From assembly GCA_019561565.1 (NCBI GenBank), contig JAHEPY010000038.1, positions 1 to 59,865 on the forward strand: a stretch of 59,865 nt of DNA, written 5' to 3'. The notes below the pieces were generated by a model, which did not search any database, was not told the origin of the DNA, and was given only the letters and a program-made list of their open reading frames with translations. A program made the translations under genes and the position numbers. Source of the DNA: Methanothermococcus sp. SCGC AD-155-M21. GTDB lineage: Archaea > AGJL01 > Methanococci > Methanococcales > Methanococcaceae. Below are positions 26,207-35,151 of the stretch, piece after piece. The first letter of the stretch is position 1, and each line of letters begins with the position of its first letter.

Positions 26207-27007
26207 TATAGTCCTAAAAAAAACTATTATACTAAAAATAACAATTAAATACATGATAGGAAAACTAACTTATAAAATCATAAAACATCCACCAGAAGAA
26301 GAGCTAGATAAAAAGATCAAAAAGCAAAAAGACATAAGAGTCCTTAAAAGGGTTTACTTCATAAGGCATCTCTACAGAGGAACGGGTGTTAAAAAAACAG
26401 CAGAGAAATAGGAGTTATAAGGCTACAGGCTACTCATGGTTAAAACGATGGAACTCAAAAGGCTATGAGGGCTTAATTCCAGAATTTGGAGGAGGGAGGC
26501 CACCTAAACTGACAAAAGAGCAGAAGGAGAAACTTAAGGAGATTCTAAACGAAAAAGATTCATGGACAACGAAAGAAGTGCAGAAGTTGATTGAGAAAAA
26601 ATTTGGAGTGGAGTACTCATCTTACCACGTAAGAAGGATTCTAAAATCGTTGCATGGAATAGACTAAAACCTAAAAAGGACTACAGGAAATAGATAATGC
26701 TAAGAGATTTTAAAAAAAAATTTAGATAAATTAAAAATAATGAGATAATAATTATTCATTAATGAGATGGTAGTTAGGGAATGTAAATACAGGAAGATTC
26801 TGGAACTTTGGCAAATTTTTAGAAAAGTTGCCACCTAGGTTAAACTAAAGTTAAGGATTCTACTCCTTAAGGAGAGAGTGATAGAGTTCCTTTCTCGGAA
26901 GATAAGGGAGATTAGTCCTGGGAAAAGAATTTTATTATCTTATAACATTTGAAAGGAGTATTTTAAAGTTTTAGGAGATAAGTTTAAGATGTATATACTT
27001 GACTATA
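26207..27007 (+). mobile_element. Decayed IS630-like insertion sequence
   Basis: A remnant of about 800 bp bounded by TATAGTC at 26207-26213 and its inverse GACTATA at 27001-27007, consistent with the TA-flanked inverted ends of the IS630/Tc1-mariner group. The left part holds a broken transposase. The right part holds GGAGTATTTTAAAGTT and AGATAAGTTTAAGATG before the end, which recur next to other element copies in this window. A complete element would be longer, so the catalytic DDE region is lost. Confidence 0.65.
26253..26700 (+). pseudogene. IS630-like transposase fragment (DNA-binding half only)
   Basis: An ATG at 26253 opens a frame reading MIGKLTYKIIKHPPEEELDK, then FIRHLYRGTGVKKTAEK, before a stop. 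One base lost, and another soon after, shift the frame. The next segment (26386-26667) reads ATGYSWLKRWNSKGYEGL, GGGRPPKLTKEQKEKLKEIL and a second helix-turn-helix ending VRRILKSLHGID. A further shift leads to LKPKKDYRK and a stop at about 26700. This paired helix-turn-helix layout is typical of IS630-family transposase N-termini; the DDE catalytic domain is absent. Its higher G+C than neighbours suggests arrival by transfer. Confidence 0.8.
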
Positions 27008-27182
27008 ATATTAGATAATTTTATAAAGTAGTATTAATAATATTTATTTTATTCATTTTAACCCTTATTTTATCCATTTTAAAGATATTTTTTTATATAA
27101 ATTATTTTATTATTATTAAACTTATTTTTATTTTAAATTCTTCCTATATTAAATTTATCTACATTATCATATTAGGGATCAT

Positions 27183-28337
27183 ATGAAAATACTTGTAGTT
27201 GGCATAAATACTCGTCCTGTGGTTAATTCTGCCAAAAAATTAGGTTATAATGTTTATTCTGTATCATACTACAACCCAATAGATTTAAATGCCGATGTAA
27301 AGGAATATATCATAGATGATAATTACCATGGATTCTTTAATAAAAACTATGATGAAAAAAAACTTATAGATTATGCCAATAAGTATGCCCATGATGTTGA
27401 TCATATTTTTATAGGTTCTGGAGTATTTGAGAGTGAAGATTCAAAGATAATGGATTGGGAGGCTGTTGTGGGCAATCCTCCAAAAAAAATAAAATCATTA
27501 AGTAATAAATACCATACCCTAAGGAAGTTGGAGAATATAGGGTGTCCTGTGCCCATAACCCATATTGCCCATAATTATCATCAATTGGAAAAATATCTCC
27601 ATGAGTTTAATACCTTAATTGTAAAGCCCCTTTATGGACATGGGGGAAGTGGTGTTCATACCATATCTTTAAATACTACTAATGATATATTATTCAATTT
27701 ACTAAAAAATTTAAAATATCCCATATTGGTTCAAGAATTTATAAACTCCAATAGTTTCAGTGCAGCATACATTAATGGGGAATTTATAGCATTTAATAGG
27801 CAAATAATTATGAATAATGCATACATCGGAAATATTACACCCTATAAAATCAACAAGGATGTAAATAATATTGAAAATACCATAAATTTATTCAATGATG
27901 TAATAGATTATTTTAAGTTAGAGGGGATGAATGGTATTGACTTTATGGTAAAGGATGGACATCCCATGGTTATAGAGATTAATCCTCGTATATTGGGTAC
28001 CTTTGAGACTTTGGAGATGTCTTCAAATAAAAATCTTGTAAGGTATATGATTGAAAATAAAAATAATAACTATCATAATAATTATAATAACCATCAAAAT
28101 AATTATAATAATTACAATAATAAAATATTATTGAAAACACAATATATTAAAAAAATATTATTTGCAAAGGAGAGGTTGATCTCCAATATTAAAAAGAAAA
28201 GTAATATTTTTGATATTCCTAAATATGGTGCCATAATTGAAAAGGGCGAGCCATTAACCACAATAATTGGAAAAAACACTCAAGAAATAAGGAAAATAAC
28301 CCATGATATTTCAAAGATGGTGATTCTATGGCGTTAA
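27183..28337 (+). CDS. ATP-grasp superfamily ligase, substrate unknown
   Basis: A 384-residue protein with an N-terminal nucleotide-type fold ([20 protein letters not shown]) and an ATP-grasp core: [35 protein letters not shown] for the glycine-rich loop, [31 protein letters not shown] for the Mg/ATP site. Such enzymes join a carboxylate to an amine or thiol via acyl phosphate. An Asn-rich stretch (about residues 295-318) interrupts the C-terminal part and is encoded by AAT/AAC-type repeats. Its end overlaps the TFE gene by 10 bp, a pairing I recall from M. jannaschii. The substrate cannot be told from sequence. Confidence 0.82.
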   Translation: MKILVVGINTRPVVNSAKKLGYNVYSVSYYNPIDLNADVKEYIIDDNYHGFFNKNYDEKKLIDYANKYAHDVDHIFIGSGVFESEDSKIMDWEAVVGNPPKKIKSLSNKYHTLRKLENIGCPVPITHIAHNYHQLEKYLHEFNTLIVKPLYGHGGSGVHTISLNTTNDILFNLLKNLKYPILVQEFINSNSFSAAYINGEFIAFNRQIIMNNAYIGNITPYKINKDVNNIENTINLFNDVIDYFKLEGMNGIDFMVKDGHPMVIEINPRILGTFETLEMSSNKNLVRYMIENKNNNYHNNYNNHQNNYNNYNNKILLKTQYIKKILFAKERLISNIKKKSNIFDIPKYGAIIEKGEPLTTIIGKNTQEIRKITHDISKMVILWR

Positions 28338-28927
28338 GTAAGGAAGAGATATATACTATGCTGGACAATCCTTTGGTTCAACAGGTACTGTTGGAGATAT
28401 TAGATGAGGACATTAATGGTTTTGATGTATTAATAGTACTCATTGATTTAGTGGAGGCCACTGATGATGAAATTTCAAGGCATCTAAATTTAAAATTAAA
28501 CACTGTAAGGAAATTACTCTATAAACTTTATGATGCAAGACTTGTAAATTATAACAGAACAAAGGATGAAGAAACTAACTGGTATACCTATACTTGGAAA
28601 CCAGCCATGGATAAATTACCTGGAGTGGTAAAAAGAAAGGCCCAGAGCATGCTTAAAAAACTTAGGGAGCAATTAGTAATTGAAGAAGGTAATATGTTCT
28701 TTTATTGTCCAAAATGTGAAATTAAATATATCTTTGAAGAGGCCATGGATTATGGATTTAGATGCCCCCAATGTGATGGTATCCTTAAAGAATACAATAA
28801 TAAAAGGGATATAAAAATACTTAAAAACCAAATAAAGTTTTTAGAGGATGAATTACAATTAAACCAGCCTTTTTCCACAGGGGCAGATAAATCTAAAAAT
28901 AGGAAAAACACAAATGTAATTGCATAG
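28328..28927 (+). CDS. tfe: Transcription initiation factor E subunit alpha
   Basis: A 199-residue archaeal TFE that stabilises the open promoter complex with RNA polymerase. It has an N-terminal winged helix (about residues 1-90: [20 protein letters not shown] then [13 protein letters not shown]), a zinc ribbon CPKC...CPQC (about 124-148) and a coiled-coil tail. The ATG follows GGTGAT and lies inside the end of the upstream ATP-grasp gene. Confidence 0.95.
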   Translation: MALSKEEIYTMLDNPLVQQVLLEILDEDINGFDVLIVLIDLVEATDDEISRHLNLKLNTVRKLLYKLYDARLVNYNRTKDEETNWYTYTWKPAMDKLPGVVKRKAQSMLKKLREQLVIEEGNMFFYCPKCEIKYIFEEAMDYGFRCPQCDGILKEYNNKRDIKILKNQIKFLEDELQLNQPFSTGADKSKNRKNTNVIA

Positions 28928-29565
28928 TATCCCTTAAATAACCCTAAAAAATTTAAAAATTATCCAATGGCCTATTTTTTACAGGGTTTTAAATTTTTAT
29001 TAAATATGGTGCATTGCAATAAAAAATTAAATAATTTAAAAAAATAAAAAAAATCTTAAGATTTTAAAATATTTAAAAGGGAAAATCACACAATGTTAGA
29101 AATCTCACCATTATTCTCCTTAGATGTTCCTGAGCACTTGGGAGAAAGGATAATTCTCCTGAAGGATAGCATTATGAACTTTAGATTAAGGTAAAGTAGG
29201 GATAGATTTACAGTAAAATCCTCTTTATTATTTATATTATAGTTTTTATTATTTATTTAATGTTGTTTTATTATTTTTTTATTTAAGATATTGCTACATC
29301 TTATAGTATCTTTAAAATCTATCCTGTAAAGAGGGCGTTAGAAGAGGTAAATCTGGGGGAAAATTTCTAATGCCTTAAAAGTTTAAAGTCCAATATATTT
29401 AAGAGGTTATTTTAAGGTTTTTAAGAAATAAGTTAATGTTAAGTACTTGACTATAAGTATTATTAAGGGTATTATTTTTTAATGCATTTTTATTAATAAA
29501 TTTTATTTAATATAAAAATTTTTATTATTTTTTTATTTATTATAGTTTTATTAATTGGTGATCTT
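28928..29565. other. Intergenic region holding a minus-oriented MITE-like copy
   Basis: A minus-strand core of the dispersed element lies at about 29060-29205 (reverse complement includes CAGGAGAATTATCC, AAGTGCTCAGGAACAT and TAAGGAGAATAATGG). The element end follows in plus orientation, TTTTTAAGAAATAAGTTAATG..ACTTGACTATA, at about 29413-29455. The rest is A/T-rich. No gene is seen before the HD-domain gene. Confidence 0.6.
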
Positions 29566-30207
29566 ATGAATAATATAATCAAGATATATGAATTCTTAAA
29601 ATATAATAGAAATAAAAAATACCCTTCCCACAATTCCCAAAATATATTAAAACTGTTCCCCTATGTTAATGATCCTAAATTTAAAAAGAGTTATGATATT
29701 TTATCAAAATTATGTGAAAAAAATGTTGTTATGCATAGTTTGGCAGTGTCATTATATACCTATGAATTAGGTTTAAACATTAAAAATAAAGGACATACTA
29801 TAAACCTGGACTTAGCTGTAATAGGTGCCCTTTTACATGATATAGGAAGGAGTTTATCTCATGGTATAGACCATGGTGTTAAAGGAGGGGAAATATTAAG
29901 AAAATACAAATTTAGCAATGAAATAGTATTAATTACTGAAAGACATATTGGTGCAGGAATTCCAAAAAATGAGGCCATGGAAATTGGGCTTCCTCCAAAG
30001 GACTATATTCCAATAACCCTGGAGGAAAAACTTGTGGCTCATTGTGATAACCTAATAAGTGACATAGAAAGGGTAGATATAACTTATACAATAAATAAAC
30101 TTAGAAAAAAGTTATTGTTGTCATCCAACAATCATCCTGCTATTTTAAGAATCCTAAGATTAAATAACGAGATAAATAATCTATTAAATAATAAAAATAA
30201 TATATAG
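29566..30207 (+). CDS. HD-domain phosphohydrolase (TIGR00295-like)
   Basis: A 213-residue metal-dependent phosphohydrolase of the HD superfamily. Motifs are MHSLAVSLYTYELG (first His), GALLHDIGRSLSHGIDHGVKGG (the HD pair) and AHCDNLISDIERVDI (the distal Asp). The family is conserved in Methanococcales and possible substrates are phosphorylated nucleotides or RNA ends, but none is certain. The ATG follows GGTGAT. The gene lies between TFE and the convergent pilus-like cluster. Confidence 0.85.
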   Translation: MNNIIKIYEFLKYNRNKKYPSHNSQNILKLFPYVNDPKFKKSYDILSKLCEKNVVMHSLAVSLYTYELGLNIKNKGHTINLDLAVIGALLHDIGRSLSHGIDHGVKGGEILRKYKFSNEIVLITERHIGAGIPKNEAMEIGLPPKDYIPITLEEKLVAHCDNLISDIERVDITYTINKLRKKLLLSSNNHPAILRILRLNNEINNLLNNKNNI

Positions 30208-30273
30208 TATTAAATATTGGGTATTGAATAAATAATAAATAATTTAATTATTAATCATAATTTCCTTTTAATA

Positions 30274-31161
30274 TTAAGAAAACAATAATCCAACACCCTT
30301 TATAAGGGCATAAAATGACAGCATACCCATTGTCATACATATGGTACTAATTATTATCATTCTATTGACCTTTAAACCAAATAAAGGTATGGCAAATAGT
30401 ACTCCAAAAAGTCCTGTACCCATTTGAACGGCCTCTATACACTTTGAAATCTGTTCTGGCGTTACAGGGGTCGCATTAGGTACGGCACCTGCAATTGCAT
30501 TCATATAACCCCCAATAATACCTGCAGTTGCAGGAACCACTCCACATATTATTATTAATCCCACTGCAAGACCATTTGCTGTAACACTAAGCAATTGGGA
30601 TTTTAAATTCTGCAAATCTTCAAGGGTTTTTGCAAGAGTTTTAAGAACCTCTGCCAACTCACCCCCATACTTTCTATTTTCTATAATTAGTCTTCCAATC
30701 TGCCTAAATATTTTTGAATCTGTGTTATTTGAAACTATTAACATGGCCTCCTCAAAACTTAATTTATTTACCTTCATTAACAATATAATTTTAAAAAATA
30801 CAACATCCACTTCCTTAATACCACTTTCAATAACATCATCAATAGCATCCATTATTGAGCGCCCTGATTCCAATGCCAATACCATTACATATAGGGCTTT
30901 TGGTAAATTACTCTCGAATTTTTCTATTTTGGATTCATAAATAATACTAGGTAGAGTAAGTATTGTAAGAACATACATAATTGCCAATATAATAATGGAT
31001 TTGTGGGTTAATTGGATATAATGTCCAAAAAGAATAATTGCCATCACAGTAATCAAAAGAATTAATTGAAAATTCCTTTCAGAAATATTAATGCCCGCTT
31101 TTTTAAATAATGCATTATTACGTTTTATTGTATAATTATATATATCCTGGAGTCTTACCAT
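30274..31161 (-). CDS. Type IV pilus/secretion membrane platform protein, TadC/GspF-like
   Basis: A 295-residue T2SF-domain protein with hydrophobic helices near residues 30-70 and three near the C-terminus. The cytoplasmic region has the family pattern MVLALESGRSIMDAIDDVIESG and FEEAMLIVSNNTDSKIFRQI. It would form half of the inner-membrane platform driven by the KlbA ATPase. It starts five bases after the end of a second such gene, so the two likely work as a pair. No pilin gene is visible in the window. Confidence 0.85.
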   Translation of the reverse strand: MVRLQDIYNYTIKRNNALFKKAGINISERNFQLILLITVMAIILFGHYIQLTHKSIIILAIMYVLTILTLPSIIYESKIEKFESNLPKALYVMVLALESGRSIMDAIDDVIESGIKEVDVVFFKIILLMKVNKLSFEEAMLIVSNNTDSKIFRQIGRLIIENRKYGGELAEVLKTLAKTLEDLQNLKSQLLSVTANGLAVGLIIICGVVPATAGIIGGYMNAIAGAVPNATPVTPEQISKCIEAVQMGTGLFGVLFAIPLFGLKVNRMIIISTICMTMGMLSFYALIKGVGLLFS

Positions 31162-31165
31162 TGTT

Positions 31166-32365
31166 TCACTCTACCTTCATTTTTATGAATATTGCAAAAA
31201 CTGCAGTTAGCATTGGAGCCATTTTTGATAACAACATATCCACAGTATTTATTATTCCATCAAATCCCCCTCCCCCCTGGATTGAGGATAGCATCATACC
31301 TGAAAATGGCAAAATCACACCTGTTCCAAATAGAAGGTTACCTAAGTTGGAGATTTGAAATTTTGAGGAATCTATCTTAGACACTGCCTCCCTAATTATT
31401 TCTTCATATAAATTCTTTAAAAGTAACTGGGTCCCTCCCTTGTCTGAGGATAGTATAAGTTGATCATACAGTTTTTTCATAAGGGGTACCTTAGTTCTCT
31501 TTTTGGCTCTTTCAAGGGCCTCTTTGAAACTATATCCTCCTCTATTTACATCATAGAAAATACTTCTAAATTCAAAAGAGGGTATTCCATACTCAGGATT
31601 TTCGGCTATAGTTTTTATGGTTTCCTGCAACGACATCCCTGAGTTCAGGGAGGAAATCATATTCAATATGGTGATTATTATTTGAATCTTTATCTCTCCA
31701 CGAAATAATATCATCTTTATTTTTGGATAAAATACTCCTCCCATAAATATTACTCCCCCTGCAAGTAATCCATTTATAAGGCCTGTAAGTATGTCCCCAT
31801 CAAATAGAGAATTTAAAATAAATAGTATTGCAATCCCACTGGACATCAATATTACCTTTAATATGAATTTATTAATATCCATAATACCAATATATTGAAA
31901 ATCTGTCCTTGAGGGAAAAATTTTTGTATGGGTTATATTGTAGGATATACCTCTGATACGGGTGTTAATAAATTCCTTCATTTGAGGGGATTGTTCCAAT
32001 ATCTCATATAAATCCATATCTACATCTGCCCTACCTTCATCATGGGACCCATAGAATTCTGCAAGTGCCTTTTGGTCCATATCCCCCTTGCTAAGTGATT
32101 TTCTAATGTCAGTTATATTATATAATGGCCCCCTTTTTTTACTACGCCTGACCCTCTTTCCAGTTATTTTACTATATAGATTATAGATTATATCCCTAAA
32201 TTTTTCAGATATTGAATTGGCCATAATACCAAGTGATTCTCCAATATCAGTTATGTTATTTACTCGCCTCTTCCTTTTTTTACTACGCCTGACCCTCTTT
32301 CCAGTTATTTTACTATATAGATTATAGATTATATCCCTAAATTTTTCAGATATTGAATTGGCCAT
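31166..32365 (-). CDS. Type IV pilus/secretion membrane platform protein with duplicated N-terminus
   Basis: A 399-residue T2SF-domain protein paired with the downstream TadC-like gene. Membrane helices lie near residues 165-210 and at the C-terminus. The cytoplasmic part has MISSLNSGMSLQETIKTIAE and GGYSFKEALERAKKRTKVPL. The first 47 residues (starting MANSISEKFRDIIYNLYSK) are repeated almost exactly from residue 48 because of a 141-bp tandem duplication. The start at 32365 has GGTGACATT upstream; the copy's own ATG at 32224 has a weak site. The protein without the extra unit would be 352 residues, closer to what I expect. Confidence 0.82.
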   Translation of the reverse strand: MANSISEKFRDIIYNLYSKITGKRVRRSKKRKRRVNNITDIGESLGIMANSISEKFRDIIYNLYSKITGKRVRRSKKRGPLYNITDIRKSLSKGDMDQKALAEFYGSHDEGRADVDMDLYEILEQSPQMKEFINTRIRGISYNITHTKIFPSRTDFQYIGIMDINKFILKVILMSSGIAILFILNSLFDGDILTGLINGLLAGGVIFMGGVFYPKIKMILFRGEIKIQIIITILNMISSLNSGMSLQETIKTIAENPEYGIPSFEFRSIFYDVNRGGYSFKEALERAKKRTKVPLMKKLYDQLILSSDKGGTQLLLKNLYEEIIREAVSKIDSSKFQISNLGNLLFGTGVILPFSGMMLSSIQGGGGFDGIINTVDMLLSKMAPMLTAVFAIFIKMKVE

Positions 32366-32368
32366 AAT
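32134..32368. repeat. 94-bp direct repeat (period 141 bp) at the start of a platform-protein gene
   Basis: Bases 32134-32227 and 32275-32368 are identical over 94 bp, and the 47-bp segments after each copy are similar. The repeat spans the start codon and first 31 codons. Perfect identity indicates a recent duplication, or a slip in assembly. Confidence 0.85.
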
Positions 32369-32377
32369 GTCACCAAA

Positions 32378-34729
32378 TTATTGTACCCCTATCCTATTAA
32401 GTAAATTTTCAGGATTTTCCTGGTACATTCTAAGTAATTTACCAACGCTTTTTATATCCCTAATTTTGTTTTTAACTGCGTACTTCAATACTTTAACCCT
32501 GTTTATTCGATCCTCCAATAACTCCTCTCTAGATATACCTGCAATATTACATACTGTTTCCTCCCACATACAAATACCCCCTTGAACAATACTATCAGTT
32601 GCCCCATCATACTCAAAGAGATTTGTTTGGGATAAATCTTCCCCGACGCCACTAATTTCCACTATCCCTAATATCCTTCTTATGGTTTTTCTATTTCTTT
32701 TAATTCGCTGCTGGTTTATAATAAAGTCAAGGGAGGAGAGCATAATCTTAGGTACACTCATTGGAGGATTTATTAATCTTGTTAAAGCCTCACTGGCACT
32801 ATTTGCGTGAAGGGTTCCAGAACAATTTGAAACTATAATTCCCCCCCTCCTTCCAGCAATATAGGTGTGGTTATCCTTAACTGTTAGATCATATATGAAT
32901 CCTTGGTAATCTATGGACTCAATAGAAATAACTTTATCCCAGGCGACCTCTGCATGTGGGATAATATTTACAAATGAATTTGCAACATAAATATTTTTAA
33001 TCGAACTGTTATTGGACTGATTATGTACTGTTGAAGTATAATTAGATGGTAGAGCATTAAAATGTGATATATCATAGGTAGTATTTACTTCACAATTATT
33101 ATTAATTAAGTAATAATTATTTATATCATAAAAATTATTTAAATAAGTATTGATATTATTATTTATATTATTATAGAAAGAATTATTTAACAATCTATTG
33201 GTTAAGGAAGGATTAAGTGATCTCATATTGGAATTAGAAGTAGGACATGTATTGGGAAGTGCAACATAATCACCAACATTCACCATATTGGCGTTAACCT
33301 CAAAGATAATGTTTTTTAAAATATACAAAGGATGGTCAGGGGTAAGAGTTAGATTCCTACCTCCTTTTGTTTTTATTTTCAACAGCTTTCCAGAATATTC
33401 CTTTCTCCAAAGGTGTGTTATCAATTTATCTTCAATTCTTAAGGATTTTTTATTAAAACTTGGGACATATATATTCTCCTTAGATATCTCTACCCATTCA
33501 AATCCATTATTTTCCTTTACTATATTTTTTTCATATTTATCAAAAAATCCATCTACAAAGTTTCCTATGGAGGTGGTTTTTCCCTGACTTAAGTATATTG
33601 GTTCCCTTCCAATTAATGCACCATCATGACCTGTGTTCATTGCCACTAAAAGGGATTGGGCCTCGGCCCCCCTTACTTCCCCCACAAATATTCTATCAGG
33701 CCTCATTCTCAGGGCATTTTTAATTAAATCATTCATGGTAATTTCATAACCTTGAACTCCAGGCCTTGGGGGCCTTGTTATCATCTTTATTACATGATCA
33801 TGGGGTATCTGTAATTCAGGAGTATCCTCTACAGTGGCAATTCTATCGGTGTACATGGAGAACATTGATAGTACGTTAAGGGTAGTAGTTTTTCCAGACC
33901 CTGTACCTCCGGCAATTAATGTATTGGCAGGTTTGGATCCAAAATACCCCTCAACAGCCTGCCATAAAAAGGCGGTAAGTTCAAAATTAAAGGTTCCAAA
34001 ATTAATTAAATCCACAATGGTTAGAGGATCTGAGGAGAACTTACGAATAGTTAATGTACTTCCACCGGGGGTAACATCTCTTGTTGTAGCATTTACCCTA
34101 CTACCATCAGGTAAAAATGCATCCAACATTGGAGTTCTTGAGTCAATGGTTCTCCCTGCAAGTAATGAAATATTGTCTATTATTCTACCTAATTCATCAT
34201 CATCAAAAAGGATATTGGTTTTACACATTTGATATTTTTTGTGAAATAAATAGGTGGGTTGATTTACCCCATTAACCATTATCTCCTCTAGATTGGTATC
34301 ATTTATGGGTATTTCCAAAAAACCAAGTTTTCCAATAATTAAATAAAAATACTTTGCAAGTAACTGGATCTCTGCATTTTTAAGATTTAGGTTATTTTTT
34401 TCAGAATAAGTTAATAAATACTTATGTATCTCGCTAACCTTTTGAAGACCAGTTTCAGATAAATTGGATTTTATATCGGATACTTTATCCGGAGATAATT
34501 TAGATAATATGTTTAATATACTGTCCACTTCAGGTACTACATAGTATGTTGTTCCTTCCCTTTTACCTATAACCACATTATATACTACGTCATCCATTTG
34601 TATATCATAGGAATCTATAATATCCAAGGAGTATTCATCATGACTTATGGGATTTTTAACATCTGAGAACCCCCCTTCCAATTTAAGTTTTTGAATACCC
34701 ATCACTCCAGGTTTTTTTAAAGCATGCAT
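32378..34729 (-). CDS. klbA: KlbA-type secretion/pilus ATPase interrupted by an intein
   Basis: A VirB11/TadA-family ATPase (518 residues of host protein plus a 265-residue intein) that would drive the two TadC-like platform proteins. Host motifs are Walker A AGGTGSGKTT (about residue 272), Asp box TVEDTPELQIPHDHV, Walker B RPDRIFVGEVRG and the His box GTLHANSA just after the intein. The intein occupies residues 371-635. The natural start is probably further upstream: ATG at 34842 with GGGAGGA gives MGLLDKLKKDTKPQ but reads through a 9-base A tract that puts it out of frame. The ATG at 34729 (MHALKK) has no ribosome site. KlbA inteins at this position are known in other archaea. Confidence 0.9.
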   Translation of the reverse strand: MHALKKPGVMGIQKLKLEGGFSDVKNPISHDEYSLDIIDSYDIQMDDVVYNVVIGKREGTTYYVVPEVDSILNILSKLSPDKVSDIKSNLSETGLQKVSEIHKYLLTYSEKNNLNLKNAEIQLLAKYFYLIIGKLGFLEIPINDTNLEEIMVNGVNQPTYLFHKKYQMCKTNILFDDDELGRIIDNISLLAGRTIDSRTPMLDAFLPDGSRVNATTRDVTPGGSTLTIRKFSSDPLTIVDLINFGTFNFELTAFLWQAVEGYFGSKPANTLIAGGTGSGKTTTLNVLSMFSMYTDRIATVEDTPELQIPHDHVIKMITRPPRPGVQGYEITMNDLIKNALRMRPDRIFVGEVRGAEAQSLLVAMNTGHDGALIGREPIYLSQGKTTSIGNFVDGFFDKYEKNIVKENNGFEWVEISKENIYVPSFNKKSLRIEDKLITHLWRKEYSGKLLKIKTKGGRNLTLTPDHPLYILKNIIFEVNANMVNVGDYVALPNTCPTSNSNMRSLNPSLTNRLLNNSFYNNINNNINTYLNNFYDINNYYLINNNCEVNTTYDISHFNALPSNYTSTVHNQSNNSSIKNIYVANSFVNIIPHAEVAWDKVISIESIDYQGFIYDLTVKDNHTYIAGRRGGIIVSNCSGTLHANSASEALTRLINPPMSVPKIMLSSLDFIINQQRIKRNRKTIRRILGIVEISGVGEDLSQTNLFEYDGATDSIVQGGICMWEETVCNIAGISREELLEDRINRVKVLKYAVKNKIRDIKSVGKLLRMYQENPENLLNRIGVQ
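32825..33619 (-). other. KlbA intein (class with N-terminal Ala), endonuclease replaced by Asn-rich sequence
   Basis: In-frame 265-residue element at the GHDG / CSGTLHANSA junction, the known KlbA intein site. It starts with Ala1 (ALIGREPIYLSQG) instead of Cys or Ser. Block B is LTLTPDHPLYIL, block F is WDKVISIESIDYQGFIYDLT, and block G is DNHTYIAGRRGGIIVSN with Asn265 followed by Cys+1. The penultimate residue is Ser. Known: Ala1 KlbA inteins splice by direct attack of Cys+1. The centre holds about 95 residues rich in Asn, with no LAGLIDADG motif, and is unlike an endonuclease. Confidence 0.88.
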
Positions 34730-34842
34730 GGGTTTCGTAGCAATATCTGGCGTTGTTTTAATATCTGATGATTCTAAGATTTTACTTTTTTTTTAGTATT
34801 TTGAGGTTTGGTATCCTTTTTAAGTTTATCTAATAATCCCAT
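34730..34842 (-). other. klbA: Out-of-frame native N-terminus of klbA
   Basis: Behind GGGAGGACTTACA, ATG at 34842 reads MGLLDKLKKDTKPQNTKKK and then stops. If one A is added to the 9-base A/T run at 34786-34794, the frame continues SKILESSDIKTTPDIATKP straight into MHALKKPGVM of the long frame. So either one base is missing in the sequence or the tract is a real slippage site. Confidence 0.65.
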
Positions 34843-35151
34843 TGTAAGTCCTCCCTTGAATTCTTTTAAAACCTTTTTTGATTAAGGTTTACTCATTTTA
34901 AATTTTTTTTATAATTAATTAAATTTAATTTATATTCAGTACATAACATTAACTCATTTCCTAAGAACTTCAAAACACTAAAGATTGTGGCAATAAATTT
35001 TATATTAATCCCATATTTTATTTTTTTATTTTTATTATTATTTTAATTATTTATTTTTTATTTATGCATATAATTTAAATGTTAAAATTATTATATTAAT
35101 AAAATTAAATTATTATTTTAATATATTAATATTTTTTTATAATTATCATAA
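34843..35151. other. Spacer between klbA and TFB with an element-end remnant
   Basis: The minus strand of 34940-34985 reads AGTGTTTTGAAGTTCTTAGG and AAATGAGTTAATGTTATGTA, matching the end motif of the dispersed element. The remainder is A/T-rich, with T-rich runs on the minus strand after TFB that may serve as terminator. No gene seen. Confidence 0.45.
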
